Source of the DNA: Leclercia sp. 29361
Lineage (GTDB): Bacteria; Pseudomonadota; Gammaproteobacteria; Enterobacterales; Enterobacteriaceae
Assembly: GCF_011290365.1 (NCBI RefSeq)
Contig: NZ_CP049786.1
Location: forward strand, 930,001 to 994,000
Length of the DNA: 64,000 nt
Direction: 5' to 3'
Shown: positions 10,149-25,299 of the stretch, piece by piece
Position numbering within the stretch: the first letter of the stretch is position 1
Layout of the letters: each line of letters opens with the position of its first letter
The notes under the pieces: model-generated
What the model was told of the DNA's origin: nothing
Seen by the model: the letters and a program-made list of their open reading frames with translations, nothing else
Database searches by the model: none
Translations under genes and position numbers: made by a program

Positions 10149-10856
10149 TTACTGCGGCTCGAGGGCAAACACTTCGAAGCCTGCCGCCGTGACGCGCCAG
10201 CGAACATTAAAATCCAGTAGCAGAACGGCGTAGGTTTTCCCGGCCTCTTCTTCTTTGCGATAGGCGGGGCGAGGGTCCTGTGCCAGCACTTCGACGATAA
10301 AATCCCGCAGACGAGGGTAGCGCTTTTCCAGCTGGATTAACCGGGGGGTCAACTCGTCGGTAAAGTAAACGGGCATATCCGCCTGCGGGGCCTGCTGGGC
10401 ATAGCTGGCACGCGCATCCGGTAAAGCTTCGGCAAAGGGCAGGTAGGGTTTGATATCCACCACCGGCGTGCCGTCGACCAGATCCAGACTGCCCAGTTCG
10501 AGGATCACCTGATCCTTCTGACAGCGGATGCCTTTCAGTTCAACGAGCGACATGCCGACAGGATTCGGACGGAAGGTCGAGCGCGTGGCAAAGACACCCA
10601 TCCTGGCGTTACCGCCGAGACGAGGCGGGCGCACGGTCGGTCGCCAGCCGCCTGCCATGGTCTGGTGAAAGATAAACAGTACCCACAGGTGGCTAAAGGC
10701 CTCCAGTCCGCGTACGGCATCGGCCTGGTTATAAGGCGCGATCAAGTGAAGTTCGCCGCCACCGCTTTTTACCAGCCCGGGCTGGCGGGGGACAGCAAAC
10801 TTCTCTTTATAGGGCGAGCGGATAACGCCTACCTGCTCGAACTGGAATGCACTCAT
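10149..10856 (-). CDS. trmO: tRNA N6-methyladenosine(t6A37) methyltransferase TrmO
   Basis: TrmO (YaeB/TsaA) uses SAM to methylate t6A at position 37 of tRNA-Thr, improving ACY decoding. The 235-residue length equals E. coli. The beta-barrel UPF0066 domain occupies the first 150 residues, with the conserved RSTFRPNPVGMS stretch that binds SAM and the DVKPYLP-like IDIKPYLPFAEA segment. The start codon overlaps the rcsF stop by 4 bp (ATGA), so trmO is coupled to rcsF. Confidence 0.95.
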   Translation of the reverse strand: MSAFQFEQVGVIRSPYKEKFAVPRQPGLVKSGGGELHLIAPYNQADAVRGLEAFSHLWVLFIFHQTMAGGWRPTVRPPRLGGNARMGVFATRSTFRPNPVGMSLVELKGIRCQKDQVILELGSLDLVDGTPVVDIKPYLPFAEALPDARASYAQQAPQADMPVYFTDELTPRLIQLEKRYPRLRDFIVEVLAQDPRPAYRKEEEAGKTYAVLLLDFNVRWRVTAAGFEVFALEPQ

Positions 10857-11257
10857 TTTGCCGAGACGTTAAGGGCAGAACCCACGCAAACGGCCTGGCG
10901 GTAGCAGCCTGGCGTGCCGCTGGTCACTTCACAGCTGTGCAGCAGAACCGCATTGGCCTTCATTTTCGAGGCATTGACCTGCATGCGTTTACGCGCAGTT
11001 GGGATATTAGGAGGAGAGTCCTGATTGCTGGCCTGGCAAGATTCGCCGGAGACTTCACCCAGATCGCGGAACGGTTTACCCACTAAGGCTTCAGCACTGG
11101 TATAGATTCTGACCGGAGCAGGGCGGGGCGCTTTTGGCTTTTCAGGCTCCACTTTAGGCGGGGTTGCTGTGCTTTTAACAGGTTCAACAGGAGATCTGCT
11201 TAGCATAGAACAGCCGCTCAGCATCAGTGCTAAAAGACAGATCGGTAAAGCACGCAT
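10853..11257 (-). CDS. rcsF: Outer-membrane lipoprotein RcsF, Rcs stress sensor
   Basis: RcsF detects LPS and peptidoglycan damage and turns on the Rcs phosphorelay through IgaA. The ATG at 11257 gives 134 residues as in E. coli; the longer frame upstream lacks a ribosome site, whereas GAGG precedes 11257. A lipobox (LSGC, Cys16) starts the mature protein. A Pro/Lys-rich linker follows, then the signalling domain with four cysteines (GESCQAS, LHSCEVT, GCYRQ, AVCVG), which by family form two non-consecutive disulfides. Confidence 0.96.
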   Translation of the reverse strand: MRALPICLLALMLSGCSMLSRSPVEPVKSTATPPKVEPEKPKAPRPAPVRIYTSAEALVGKPFRDLGEVSGESCQASNQDSPPNIPTARKRMQVNASKMKANAVLLHSCEVTSGTPGCYRQAVCVGSALNVSAK

Positions 11258-11364
11258 AATATTTCCTCTATGAATAATCAAATCGTCAGATATTGAATCA
11301 GTTGCCTGCATAAATGACAAGACGGGCTTTCGCCCGTCATGAATGATATTACACAAAGGTCAGA

Positions 11365-12180
11365 TTACCAGCCTTTAACTGCGCCGCCGTTAAAGACTTT
11401 GTTGGCTTCCTGGTAAACTTCGTCAGACTGGTAAGCCTGTACGAATTTCTTCACGTTTTCCGCGTCTTTGTTGTCTTCGCGAGTAACGATCAGGTTAACG
11501 TACGGGGACTCTTTATCTTCAACGAAGATGCCGTCTTTGGCTGGGGTCAGGTTGATCTGGCTGGCGTAAGTGGTGTTGATAACCGCCAGGGCGATCTGCG
11601 CATCATCCAGAGAGCGTGGCAGCTGTGGGGCTTCCAGCTCAACAATCTTCAGATTTTTTGGGTTTTCAGTCACGTCGAGAACGGTCGGCAGCAGGCCAAC
11701 ACCGTCTTTCAGTTTAATCAGACCCACTTTCTGCAGCAGCAGCAGAGAACGGCCAAGGTTGGTTGGGTCGTTCGGGACTGCAACCTGAGAACCGTCCTGC
11801 AGCTCCTCTAAAGATTTAATTTTCTTGGAGTAGCCCGCGATTGGGTAAACGAAGGTGTGTCCGGCCGCAACCAGCTTGTAGCCACGATCTTTGATCTGCT
11901 GATCGAGGTATGGCTTGTGCTGGAAGGCGTTAGCATCGATATCGCCTTTGCTCAGCGCTTCGTTCGGCAGAACGTAATCGTTGAAGGTCACCAGCTCAAC
12001 GTCGAGGCCATACTTCTCTTTCGCCACTTTGGCTGCCGTCTCTGCAACCTGCTGTTCCGCACCGACGATAACGCCCACTTTGATGTGGTTTGGATCTTTT
12101 TCATCCTGGCCGCAGCCTACCAGTGCCAGAGAGCCGATCAGCGCGCCTACCGCAGCAAAGGTCTTCAATTTAAACGCCAT
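11365..12180 (-). CDS. metQ: D-/L-methionine ABC transporter substrate-binding lipoprotein
   Basis: MetQ captures methionine in the periplasm for the MetNI importer. The protein has 271 residues, as in E. coli. It has a lipoprotein signal ending LVGC (Cys23), then an NlpA-type binding domain beginning HIKVGVIVGAEQQVAE. It is the last gene of metNIQ, 39 bp after metI, and falls under the MetJ-type operator upstream of metN. Confidence 0.96.
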   Translation of the reverse strand: MAFKLKTFAAVGALIGSLALVGCGQDEKDPNHIKVGVIVGAEQQVAETAAKVAKEKYGLDVELVTFNDYVLPNEALSKGDIDANAFQHKPYLDQQIKDRGYKLVAAGHTFVYPIAGYSKKIKSLEELQDGSQVAVPNDPTNLGRSLLLLQKVGLIKLKDGVGLLPTVLDVTENPKNLKIVELEAPQLPRSLDDAQIALAVINTTYASQINLTPAKDGIFVEDKESPYVNLIVTREDNKDAENVKKFVQAYQSDEVYQEANKVFNGGAVKGW

Positions 12181-12219
12181 GTTCTTATCCTTAACTCGTC
12201 GAGTTTGTATTGTGTAACG

Positions 12220-12873
12220 TTATTTGTGCGTAACAGCCCGGACGATGCGATCGCCAGAGAGTTGAATGAGATAAACCAGCACAACCAGCAGGACCAGTAC
12301 GGTATTCATCACGGTAGCATTGTAGCCAATGTAGCCATACTGATAACCGATCTGACCCAGACCGCCTGCACCTACAGCACCGCCCATCGCTGAGTAACCC
12401 ACCAGAGTAATCAGCGTGATGGTTGCCGCATTGACCAGACCCGGCAGGGCTTCTGGCAGTAAAATTTTGCGAACGATCTGCATCGGCGTTGCACCCATGG
12501 CGCGTGACGCTTCAATCAGACCCGACGGGATCTCTAACAGCGCGTTCTCGACCATACGGGCGATAAACGGGGCAGCGCCTACGGTCAGGGGAACAATCGC
12601 CGCCTGCAGACCGATGGAGGTCCCCACAATAACGCGGGTGAAGGGAATCATCCACACCAGCAGAATAATGAAGGGAATCGAACGGAAGATGTTCACCAGC
12701 GCAGAGAGCGTGCGATACAGTTTTGCGTTCTCAATAATTTGCCCTGGGCGGGTAACATACAGCAGGACGCCCACCGGCAGACCAATCACAAAACCGAAAA
12801 AGCCGGATACGAAGGTCATCGCCAGCGTTTCCCATACGCCGCGTACCAGCAACCACATCATTGGCTCAGACAT
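12220..12873 (-). CDS. metI: Methionine ABC transporter permease
   Basis: A 217-residue inner-membrane permease with about five hydrophobic segments. The cytoplasmic EAA-type coupling loop that contacts MetN is seen at [29 protein letters not shown] residues in the second half. The start overlaps the metN stop by 8 bp, so the two are translationally coupled. Length equals E. coli MetI. Confidence 0.96.
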   Translation of the reverse strand: MSEPMMWLLVRGVWETLAMTFVSGFFGFVIGLPVGVLLYVTRPGQIIENAKLYRTLSALVNIFRSIPFIILLVWMIPFTRVIVGTSIGLQAAIVPLTVGAAPFIARMVENALLEIPSGLIEASRAMGATPMQIVRKILLPEALPGLVNAATITLITLVGYSAMGGAVGAGGLGQIGYQYGYIGYNATVMNTVLVLLVVLVYLIQLSGDRIVRAVTHK

Positions 12874-13897
12874 AACCCAGTACCTCTACTTTTACATGAT
12901 GCTCTTGCAGCCAGGCGATAGCGGCCTGCGTATCCTGCTGCGTGCCGTGCATTTCGGTAAGCATGATGCCGAACTTCACGCCACCGGCGTAATCCATCTG
13001 CGCACTAATAATGTTGTTGTTCACGTTGAAACGACGAGCGGTTTCAGACAGCAGCGGGGCATCCACTGATTTGCCGGTAAACTCCATTCGCAGCATCGGA
13101 ACGCTGTCGGCTTCCGGCTGCGTTTTCAGACGCGCCAGGTAATCTTCCGGAATGTCCAGATGCAGGGTGGCCTGGATAAACTGTTGCGCCAGCGGGGTTT
13201 TAGGATGCGAGAACACTTCGCTGACGGAGTCTTGTTCAATCAGTTCACCGTTGCTGATCACCGCGACGCAATCGCAGATGCGTTTAACAACGTCCATCTC
13301 GTGCGTAATAAGGAGGATGGTCAGTCCCAGGCGACGGTTAATGTCTTTCAGCAGTTCCAGAATTGAGCGGGTGGTTGCAGGATCCAGGGCGCTGGTGGCT
13401 TCGTCACAGAGCAACACTTTTGGGTTGCTTGCCAGCGCACGCGCAATGGCCACGCGCTGTTTTTGGCCGCCGGATAAGTTTGCCGGGTAGATATCATGCT
13501 TATCGCTCAGGCCGACCAGATCCAGCAACTCGGTGACGCGACGTTTGATTTCATCTTTTGGCGTGTTGTCCAGCTCCAGCGGCAGGGCGACGTTGCCAAA
13601 CACGGTGCGTGAAGAGAGCAGGTTAAAGTGCTGGAAGATCATGCCAATCTGGCGACGCGCTTTGGTTAAATCCGTTTCGGAAAGGGTTGTCAGCTCCTGG
13701 CCATCAACCTGTACCTGACCTTGAGTCGGGCGTTCGAGCAGGTTAACGCAACGGATGAGCGTACTTTTACCTGCACCGGAGGCGCCAATGACGCCATAAA
13801 TTTGTCCAGCCGGAACATGCAGGCTAACGTTGTTCAACGCCTGAATGGTTCGGTTCCCTTGCTGGAACACTTTGGTGATATTCGAAAGTTTAATCAT
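12866..13897 (-). CDS. metN: Methionine ABC transporter ATP-binding protein
   Basis: The ATPase that drives methionine import. The 343-residue protein has Walker A (GASGAGKST) near residue 38, the signature [15 protein letters not shown], Walker B ([12 protein letters not shown]) and a C-terminal ACT-like C2 domain (about residues 265-343) that, by family knowledge, binds methionine and inhibits transport. It is the first gene of metNIQ, with a promoter whose spacer carries Met boxes 80-100 bp upstream. Confidence 0.97.
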   Translation of the reverse strand: MIKLSNITKVFQQGNRTIQALNNVSLHVPAGQIYGVIGASGAGKSTLIRCVNLLERPTQGQVQVDGQELTTLSETDLTKARRQIGMIFQHFNLLSSRTVFGNVALPLELDNTPKDEIKRRVTELLDLVGLSDKHDIYPANLSGGQKQRVAIARALASNPKVLLCDEATSALDPATTRSILELLKDINRRLGLTILLITHEMDVVKRICDCVAVISNGELIEQDSVSEVFSHPKTPLAQQFIQATLHLDIPEDYLARLKTQPEADSVPMLRMEFTGKSVDAPLLSETARRFNVNNNIISAQMDYAGGVKFGIMLTEMHGTQQDTQAAIAWLQEHHVKVEVLGYV

Positions 13898-13975
13898 TAG
13901 ATTATTTTTATCGTATGTAAGTTAGCCGTGGCATTTTCTGCTGCCTTGTACGGGCGATGACCGTCAACAAAACGG

Positions 13976-14004
13976 ATGTTAAGGCATCCAGACGTCTAAA
14001 TCAA
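13976..14004 (-). promoter_or_regulatory. metN promoter with MetJ operator
   Basis: Reading the minus strand, TTGATT (14004-13999) and TAACAT (13981-13976) are spaced 17 bp. The spacer is filled by two 8-mers, AGACGTCT (a perfect met box, 13990-13997) and GGATGCCT (13982-13989). MetJ with SAM binds tandem met boxes, so this would repress metNIQ when methionine is plentiful. The boxes are seen directly; MetJ binding is inferred from consensus. Confidence 0.85.
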
Positions 14005-14084
14005 TCCAACTCTGCGCGATGAGCACTTTATTGCGCGGTGATTCATGAGATACTAGCCGGACATCCCTTTTCAGGAGCAAACCG

Positions 14085-14651
14085 GTGGCAAAATCAGTAC
14101 CCGCAATTTTTCTCGATCGTGATGGCACGATTAATGTCGATCATGGCTACGTGCATGAGATAGACGAATTTGAATTCATCGATGGCGTTATCGATGCCAT
14201 GCGTGAATTAAAAGAGATGGGTTTTGCGCTGGTGGTAGTAACCAACCAGTCAGGCATCGCGCGCGGTAAATTCACCGAAGCACAATTTGAGACATTAACC
14301 GAATGGATGGACTGGTCACTGGCCGATCGTGGCGTTGACCTGGACGGCATCTATTATTGTCCTCATCACCCGCAGGGAACCGTAGAAGAGTATCGTCAGA
14401 CCTGTGATTGCCGTAAACCGCATCCGGGCATGCTCATCTCGGCACAAGAGTTCCTTCATATAGATATGAGTGCTTCATATATGGTGGGCGACAAACTGGA
14501 AGATATGCAGGCAGCTGCCGCGGCAGGTATAGGCCATAAAATTCTGGTGCGTACTGGTAAACCCGTCACGCCAGAAGCAGAAAATGCAGCGGATTGGGTG
14601 ATTAATAGCCTGGCGGCGCTGCCGGAAACCATCAAAAAGCAGCAAAAATAG
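14085..14651 (+). CDS. gmhB: D-glycero-beta-D-manno-heptose 1,7-bisphosphate 7-phosphatase
   Basis: A HAD-family phosphatase that removes the 7-phosphate from heptose bisphosphate on the way to ADP-heptose for the LPS core. The HAD motif I is FLDRDGTIN (residues about 9-17), motif II includes VVTNQSG, and zinc-binding Cys/His residues are visible in YYCPHHP and CDCRKPHP. The start is GTG at 14085 with AGGAG upstream. The protein has 188 residues against 191 in E. coli because the C-terminal tail is shorter. The rrn promoters follow. Confidence 0.96.
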   Translation: MAKSVPAIFLDRDGTINVDHGYVHEIDEFEFIDGVIDAMRELKEMGFALVVVTNQSGIARGKFTEAQFETLTEWMDWSLADRGVDLDGIYYCPHHPQGTVEEYRQTCDCRKPHPGMLISAQEFLHIDMSASYMVGDKLEDMQAAAAAGIGHKILVRTGKPVTPEAENAADWVINSLAALPETIKKQQK

Positions 14652-14700
14652 ACGTTGTGGCGAAAAGGTGAGCGGTTGAAATAAAATTGTCGTTTTCCGC

Positions 14701-14728
14701 TTGTCACTGCCAGAGAACTCCCTATAAT
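14701..14728 (+). promoter_or_regulatory. rRNA operon promoter P1
   Basis: TTGTCA (14701-14706) and a perfect TATAAT (14723-14728) are separated by 16 bp, followed by a GC-rich discriminator (GCGCCTCC), as in E. coli rrn P1 promoters, which are controlled by ppGpp, DksA and Fis. An AT-rich stretch immediately upstream (AATAAAATTG) could be an UP element. Confidence 0.9.
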
Positions 14729-14808
14729 GCGCCTCCATCGACACGGCAGATGTGAATCACTTCACACAAACAGCCGGGTCGGTTGAAGAGAAAAGCGAAA
14801 ATAAACGC

Positions 14809-14836
14809 TTGACTCTGAAAGAGGAAAGCGTAACAT
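14809..14836 (+). promoter_or_regulatory. rRNA operon promoter P2
   Basis: TTGACT (14809-14814) and TAACAT (14831-14836) are spaced 16 bp and lie 108 bp downstream of P1, the usual tandem arrangement. Confidence 0.82.
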
Positions 14837-14874
14837 ACGCCACCTCGCAACGGTGAGCGAAAGCCGCGTTGCAC

Positions 14875-14886
14875 TGCTCTTTAACA
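14875..14886 (+). promoter_or_regulatory. rrn antitermination boxA in the 16S leader
   Basis: TGCTCTTTAACA is the boxA used by Nus factors for rRNA antitermination. A boxB-like GC-rich inverted repeat (GCAACGG ... CCGCGTTGC) precedes it at about 14847-14872. A second boxA-like GCTCTTTAA occurs in the 16S-23S spacer at about 16893. Confidence 0.85.
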
Positions 14887-15019
14887 ATTTATCAGACAAT
14901 CTGTGTGGGCACTCAAAGTGACATGGATTCTTAACGTCGCAAGACGAAAAATGAATACCAAAGTCTCTGAGTGAACATACGTAATTCATTACGAAGTTTA
15001 ATTCACGAGCATCAAACTT

Positions 15020-16559
<1,540 letters not shown>

Positions 16560-16629
16560 CCTTAAAGAACCTGCCTTTGTAGTGCTCACACAGATTGTCT
16601 GATGAAAAGTAAGCAGTAAAAATCTCTGC

Positions 16630-16706
<77 letters not shown>

Positions 16707-16755
16707 AACTCCTTGTAATAAAGGATGAGCGGTACAGAGATTAGCATTTTGCGAT

Positions 16756-16831
16756 GGGGTTATAGCTCAGCTGGGAGAGCGCCTGCCTTGCACGCAGGAG
16801 GTCTGCGGTTCGATCCCGCATAGCTCCACCA
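16756..16831 (+). tRNA. alaV: tRNA-Ala (TGC)
   Basis: A 76-nt cloverleaf with anticodon TGC (CCTTGCACG) and encoded CCA. The acceptor stem keeps the G3-U70 wobble pair that marks tRNA-Ala. It lies in the 16S-23S spacer after tRNA-Ile. Confidence 0.98.
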
Positions 16832-17027
16832 TCCTTTACTGCGACAACACAAAAACTTCAGAGTGTACCTGCGAAGGTGCGCTGCGAAGTTTTGCTCTTT
16901 AAAAATCTGGATCAAGCTGAAAATTGAAACGACACACTGTGTCTGCTCTCCGTAATAAGAGCAGATGAAGGTGTGTTCGAGTCTCTCAAATTTTCGCAAT
17001 CAGAAGTGAAACATCTTCGGGTTGTGA

Positions 17028-19934
<2,907 letters not shown>

Positions 19935-20028
19935 ACAACGCCGAAGCTGTTTCGGCGGACTTGAGAAGACGATTTTCAGCTGATACAGATTACTCATCAC
20001 GCCTGAGGGCGGGGTGAACAACAGAATT

Positions 20029-20148
20029 TGCCTGGCGGCTGTAGCGCGGTGGTCCCACCTGACCCCATGCCGAACTCAGAAGTGAAACGCCGTAGCGCCG
20101 ATGGTAGTGTGGGGTCTCCCCATGCGAGAGTAGGGAACTGCCAGGCAT
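20029..20148 (+). rRNA. rrf: 5S ribosomal RNA
   Basis: A 120-nt sequence from TGCCTGGCGGCTGTAGCG to ACTGCCAGGCAT, with the terminal stem closed. It follows 23S by 94 bp. Confidence 0.98.
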
Positions 20149-20201
20149 CAAATTACGTAGTGAACCGGGGCGTTAATCCGGTGGTTACAGAAGTATTCGG
20201 T

Positions 20202-20278
20202 GGAGCGGTAGTTCAGTCGGTTAGAATACCTGCCTGTCACGCAGGGGGTCGCGGGTTCGAGTCCCGTCCGTTCCGCCA
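20202..20278 (+). tRNA. aspU: tRNA-Asp (GTC)
   Basis: A 77-nt cloverleaf with anticodon GTC (CCTGTCACGC) and encoded CCA, downstream of 5S and in the rrn transcript. It is identical to the second tRNA-Asp at 29731. Confidence 0.98.
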
Positions 20279-20287
20279 CCTATTGAA

Positions 20288-20316
20288 AGCCCTGAGCTAA
20301 CGCTCAGGGCTTTTTT
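20288..20316 (+). terminator. rRNA operon terminator
   Basis: Perfect 10-bp stem AGCCCTGAGC / GCTCAGGGCT with loop TAAC and a six-T run, just after the distal tRNA-Asp. Confidence 0.93.
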
Positions 20317-20441
20317 CTTACCTGTCGTTTGATTATTGTTATAAACGCAAAAATCCTCTGCTTAATACGCTCTTTTTTCACATCGCCTCAGCAGTAATAA
20401 TCCTCTTTATTAATAAACATGATGAAGAAAAGAGGAATTCA

Positions 20442-21245
20442 ATGACTATCCCTGCATTTGGTCTCGGCACTTTCCGCCTTAAAGACGACGTTGTCATCGC
20501 ATCCGTTAAAACAGCCCTCGAACTGGGCTATCGCGCGGTTGATACCGCGCAGATCTATGATAACGAAGCTGCGGTCGGCCAGGCCATCGAAGAGAGCGCC
20601 GTACCGCGCGACGAACTTTTTATCACCACCAAAATCTGGATTGAGAACCTCAGCAAAGAGAAATTAATTCCAAGCCTGAAAGAGAGCCTGAAAAAGCTGC
20701 GCACCGATTATGTCGATCTGACTTTGATCCACTGGCCATCGCCAAACGACACCGTGTCAGTTGAAGAGTTTATGCAGGCGTTGCTGGAAGCTAAATCCCA
20801 GGGACTGACGCGTGAGATTGGGATTTCTAACTTCACTATCCCTTTGATGGAAAAGGCGATTACAGCTGTTGGCGCAGAAAATATCGCGACCAATCAGATC
20901 GAACTTTCCCCTTATCTGCAGAACCGTCAGGTAGTGGAGTGGGCGCAGCAGCACGACATTCATATCACCTCTTATATGACGCTGGCTTACGGCAAAGCGC
21001 TAAAAGATGAAACCATTCTGCGTATCGCTGCCAAACATAACGCCACTGCCGCGCAGGTTATCCTGGCGTGGGCGATGGGGGAGGGGTATGCGGTGATCCC
21101 TTCTTCAACCAAACGTGAAAACCTGGCGAGCAACCTGCTGGCACAGGATCTGACGCTGGATCAGGACGATAAAAAAGCGATCGCGGCACTGGATTGCAAC
21201 GATCGCCTGGTGAGCCCGGAAGGGCTGGCGCCGAACTGGGATTAA
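20442..21245 (+). CDS. dkgB: 2,5-diketo-D-gluconate reductase B / methylglyoxal reductase
   Basis: A 267-residue NADPH-dependent aldo-keto reductase, the same length as E. coli DkgB (YafB). Motifs seen are [10 protein letters not shown] at the N terminus, the catalytic region DTAQIYDNE (Asp and Tyr), the substrate-side IHWPSP histidine, and the NADPH-binding [13 protein letters not shown] near the C terminus. It has a good ribosome site (AGAGGA). It follows the rrn operon terminator and converges on yafC. Confidence 0.94.
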   Translation: MTIPAFGLGTFRLKDDVVIASVKTALELGYRAVDTAQIYDNEAAVGQAIEESAVPRDELFITTKIWIENLSKEKLIPSLKESLKKLRTDYVDLTLIHWPSPNDTVSVEEFMQALLEAKSQGLTREIGISNFTIPLMEKAITAVGAENIATNQIELSPYLQNRQVVEWAQQHDIHITSYMTLAYGKALKDETILRIAAKHNATAAQVILAWAMGEGYAVIPSSTKRENLASNLLAQDLTLDQDDKKAIAALDCNDRLVSPEGLAPNWD

Positions 21246-21275
21246 TTTAACCCTCCCTCTGTACCCAAAACCCTC

Positions 21276-22178
21276 TTACAGCTCCTTCGGGAGCTGTTTT
21301 ACATGCTCGCTCAGAAAGTCGATAAAGGCCCTGATCCGGGTGCTCACCGCTCTGTCGCTGTAATAGACCGCGCTGAAGGGCATCTCAACCGGCAGGCGCT
21401 TATCCGCCATCAGCTCCACCAACTCCCCCCTGGCAATCTCTTTATCAATCATATAATCCGAAAGACAGGCAATCCCGTTCCCTTCAAGGCATAACTGCTT
21501 GAGCGTCTCGCCGCTGTTCGAGGATAACCCGCTCACCACTTCATGAAGCTGGCCATCCCGACAGGCAAGGGGCCAGGTATTAAGGGATACCGGCTCCGTA
21601 AAGCCAAGGCACAGATGCTGTTTGAGCTCCTCAATTGTCTCAGGCTTGCCGAAACGGGCAATATAGTCCGGAGAGGCGATGATTTTGCGATAACTGGTGA
21701 ACAGCGGGCGTGCCCGCAGACTGGAGTCGGTCAGCGTCCCGGCGCGGATCGCCACATCCACCTTGCGCTCAATCAGGTTGATAAAGGTTTCTGACGAGAC
21801 CAGAGACAGCGACATTTCCGGATAACGCTCGCGGAAAGGTTTAATTAAAGGCATCAGGAAATGGAGCACCACGGGGGTGGCGGCGTCGATACGCAACAGG
21901 CCGCGCGGCGTGCTCCGGGTTTCCATAATCTCTGTTTCTGCCGCCGCCATCTCCTGCAGGATAGACTGCACGCGACGGAAATAACGTTCGCCTTCTTCTG
22001 TCAGGCTTAGCTGCCGGGTCGTCCGGTTCAGAAGGCTGACGCCCAGCTTCATCTCCAGCTTTTTTACCGATCGGCTGACGGCTGAATTGGCCTGACCGAG
22101 CTGTTCGGCGGCGCGGCTAAAGCTGCCGCTCTCAACGACGGCGACAAAGATCGCCAGTTCCTCAGAGGTTGCTTTCAT
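21276..22178 (-). CDS. yafC: LysR-family transcriptional regulator YafC
   Basis: A 300-residue LysR protein with the helix-turn-helix at residues about 18-37 ([19 protein letters not shown]) and a periplasmic-binding-like effector domain after residue 90. It closely resembles E. coli YafC (304 residues). It is divergent from the MFS transporter gene at 22283 with a 104-bp gap, the usual LysR arrangement, so it probably controls that transporter. The effector is unknown. Confidence 0.92.
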   Translation of the reverse strand: MKATSEELAIFVAVVESGSFSRAAEQLGQANSAVSRSVKKLEMKLGVSLLNRTTRQLSLTEEGERYFRRVQSILQEMAAAETEIMETRSTPRGLLRIDAATPVVLHFLMPLIKPFRERYPEMSLSLVSSETFINLIERKVDVAIRAGTLTDSSLRARPLFTSYRKIIASPDYIARFGKPETIEELKQHLCLGFTEPVSLNTWPLACRDGQLHEVVSGLSSNSGETLKQLCLEGNGIACLSDYMIDKEIARGELVELMADKRLPVEMPFSAVYYSDRAVSTRIRAFIDFLSEHVKQLPKEL

Positions 22179-22282
22179 TGTTGCTTAATCCGCAAAATTG
22201 TATTGATACTTTGAGCATTTTTGTTATTTAAACACTGGCGCATACTCCGTGTCATCTTAATCCTGATGAGACGGAGTTTTAT

Positions 22283-23458
22283 ATGCCTCTGGCGCTACTT
22301 GCCCTGACGATCAGTGCCTTTGCAATCGGCACTACCGAATTTGTTATTGTAGGTCTGGTTCCAACCATTGCTGACCAGCTTGCCATATCCCTGCCTTCTG
22401 CAGGTCTGCTGGTTTCCATCTATGCCCTGGGCGTGGCGATCGGCGCGCCGGTGCTGACTGCCCTTACAGGCCGTCTGCCGCGTAAACAACTGCTGATGGC
22501 GTTGATGGTGCTTTTCACCGCCGGCAATATTCTTGCCTGGCAGGCACCTGATTACACCACCCTGGTGATTGCCCGTCTGCTGACCGGCCTTGCCCATGGG
22601 GTCTTCTTCTCCATCGGCTCGACCATCGCGACAAGCCTGGTGCCTAAAGAGAAAGCAGCCTCTGCCATTGCCATCATGTTTGGTGGTTTAACCGTGGCGC
22701 TGGTTACCGGTGTCCCGTTGGGCACCTTTATCGGACAGCATTTTGGCTGGCGTGAAACGTTTCTTGCGGTCTCGCTGCTGGGGGTGATCGCTTTGATCAG
22801 CAGTCTGATACTGATCCCGTCGAACATTCCGGGTCGTGCGGCAGCAACGTTACGCGATCAGGTGAAGGTGCTGACCCATCCTCGCCTGCTGATGATCTAC
22901 GCCATTACGGCGCTGGGTTACGGCGGCGTGTTTACCGCCTTTACCTTCCTGGCACCCATGATGCAGGATCTGGCCGGATTCTCACCAAGCGCAGTCAGTT
23001 GGATCCTGCTCGGCTATGGGGTGTCGGTGGCGATCGGCAACATCTGGGGCGGCAAGCTGGCAGATAAGCACGGCGCCGTTCCGGCACTGAAAATTATCTT
23101 TGCCGCACTGGTTGTCTTGCTGCTGGTCTTCCAGTTTACCGCCTCGATGCAATATGCCGCGCTGGCGACGGTACTGGTGATGGGGATCTTCGCCTTCGGT
23201 AACGTACCGGGCCTGCAGGTCTACGTGGTACAGAAAGCCGAGCTCTATACCCCTAATGCCGTAGATGTTGCCTCTGGTTTGAACATCGCTGCTTTCAACG
23301 TGGGCATTGCGCTGGGGTCTATTATTGGCGGGCAGACCGTAGAGCACTTTGGTCTGGCACAAACGCCATGGATTGGGGCGGTAATTGTACTCGCAGCATT
23401 TATGCTGATTGGCCTGAGCGGTCGCCTGGATAAGACCCCTCGTGTTGTGCTGGAATAA
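22283..23458 (+). CDS. MFS transporter, DHA1-type efflux family
   Basis: A 391-residue protein with about 12 hydrophobic segments and the DHA1 motifs AIGTTEFVIVGLVP (TM1) and TGVPLGTFIGQHFGWR (TM5 motif C). It resembles E. coli YdhP and Bacillus PbuE-type purine or drug exporters, but the substrate cannot be read from sequence. It sits between yafC and yafD, where E. coli has no gene, and is divergent from the LysR gene yafC, its likely regulator. Confidence 0.88.
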   Translation: MPLALLALTISAFAIGTTEFVIVGLVPTIADQLAISLPSAGLLVSIYALGVAIGAPVLTALTGRLPRKQLLMALMVLFTAGNILAWQAPDYTTLVIARLLTGLAHGVFFSIGSTIATSLVPKEKAASAIAIMFGGLTVALVTGVPLGTFIGQHFGWRETFLAVSLLGVIALISSLILIPSNIPGRAAATLRDQVKVLTHPRLLMIYAITALGYGGVFTAFTFLAPMMQDLAGFSPSAVSWILLGYGVSVAIGNIWGGKLADKHGAVPALKIIFAALVVLLLVFQFTASMQYAALATVLVMGIFAFGNVPGLQVYVVQKAELYTPNAVDVASGLNIAAFNVGIALGSIIGGQTVEHFGLAQTPWIGAVIVLAAFMLIGLSGRLDKTPRVVLE

Positions 23459-23581
23459 GTTGGTGTAAGCACTTGCTAACAAAACCAAACAGCGGTTTAT
23501 CAGTAATTGCGTTGAAAGTGTGAGCTTAAAACCCTATAACATTAGAACCCGCTCCTGTTTCTGGACGGGTTCTGTCTATAG

Positions 23582-24397
<816 letters not shown>

Positions 24398-24475
24398 AGG
24401 TATGTCAGGTCTGCCGTGGGGCAGGCCTGTGCGGGTGCTGCCCTTTATTTTTCATTAACCAAAGGACAGCAAAAA

Positions 24476-25246
24476 ATGACAACACAGTCCCATCATGACA
24501 ACGTAGAAAAACAGTTTGGCTCCCAGGCGAAGGCCTATCTCACCAGCACGGTTCACGCGTCCGGGCGCGATCTGCAGCGCCTGGCTGAGCGTCTGGCTGG
24601 CTTTCCCGATGCCAGCGTGCTGGATTTAGGCTGCGGAGCGGGCCATGCCAGCTTTGTGGCGGCACAGCAGGTCGCTCATGTGACGGCATATGACTTATCC
24701 AGCCAGATGCTGGAGGTGGTCACTGCGGCTGCCAGTGAGAAGGGGCTGGGGAATATTGCGACCCGCCAGGGTTATGCCGAATCCTTACCCTTCACCGACC
24801 ACTCTTTTGATATCGTCATCAGCCGCTACTCGGCGCACCACTGGCATGATGTCGGCCAGGCGTTACGCGAAGTTAAGCGGGTGCTGAAACCGGGCGGTGT
24901 GGTCATCATCATGGATATCATGTCGCCCGGCCATCCTGTTCGGGATATCTGGTTGCAGACGGTTGAAGCCCTGCGTGATACCTCCCATGTCCGTAATTAC
25001 TCCAGCGGCGAATGGTTATCGATGTTCACTGACGCCGGGCTGATTACGCGGGCGTTGCAGACCGACAGGCTGACCCTGGAGTTCTCTTCATGGATTGCCC
25101 GTATGCGCACGCCAGAGGCATTGAGCCAGGCAATTCGTCTCTATCAGGATAGCGCTTCCGCGGAGGTAAAAGCCTATTTTGAGCTGCAGGAGGAGGGCTC
25201 ATTCACCAGCGATACGCTCTTCGCTGAAGCCCGGAAAGCGGGATAA
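24476..25246 (+). CDS. yafE: Class I SAM-dependent methyltransferase YafE
   Basis: A 256-residue methyltransferase with the SAM-binding motif I VLDLGCGAGHAS and the motif DIVISRYSAHHW further on, in the UbiE/Methyltransf_11 group. The ATG at 24476 follows AAAGGAC; an in-frame ATG at 24416 would add 20 residues without support. E. coli K-12 YafE is annotated shorter (207 residues, beginning at the region here around residue 50), so this is the complete form. The substrate is unknown. A terminator follows at once. Confidence 0.9.
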   Translation: MTTQSHHDNVEKQFGSQAKAYLTSTVHASGRDLQRLAERLAGFPDASVLDLGCGAGHASFVAAQQVAHVTAYDLSSQMLEVVTAAASEKGLGNIATRQGYAESLPFTDHSFDIVISRYSAHHWHDVGQALREVKRVLKPGGVVIIMDIMSPGHPVRDIWLQTVEALRDTSHVRNYSSGEWLSMFTDAGLITRALQTDRLTLEFSSWIARMRTPEALSQAIRLYQDSASAEVKAYFELQEEGSFTSDTLFAEARKAG

Positions 25247-25250
25247 AACA

Positions 25251-25283
25251 AAAAAGGCACCGGGGGAATCGGTGCCTTTTTTA
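25251..25283. terminator. Terminator after yafE, possibly shared with mltD
   Basis: Stem AAAAAGGCACCG / CGGTGCCTTTTT with a 7-nt loop. A runs and T runs on both sides suit the convergent yafE and mltD genes. Confidence 0.9.
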
Positions 25284-25299
25284 CATCAGGTCTCTGAAA

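Noticed and set aside
13898..14084. SAM riboswitch upstream of metNIQ
   Set aside because: The leader has Met boxes in the promoter spacer and no SAM-I type core; MetJ control explains it.
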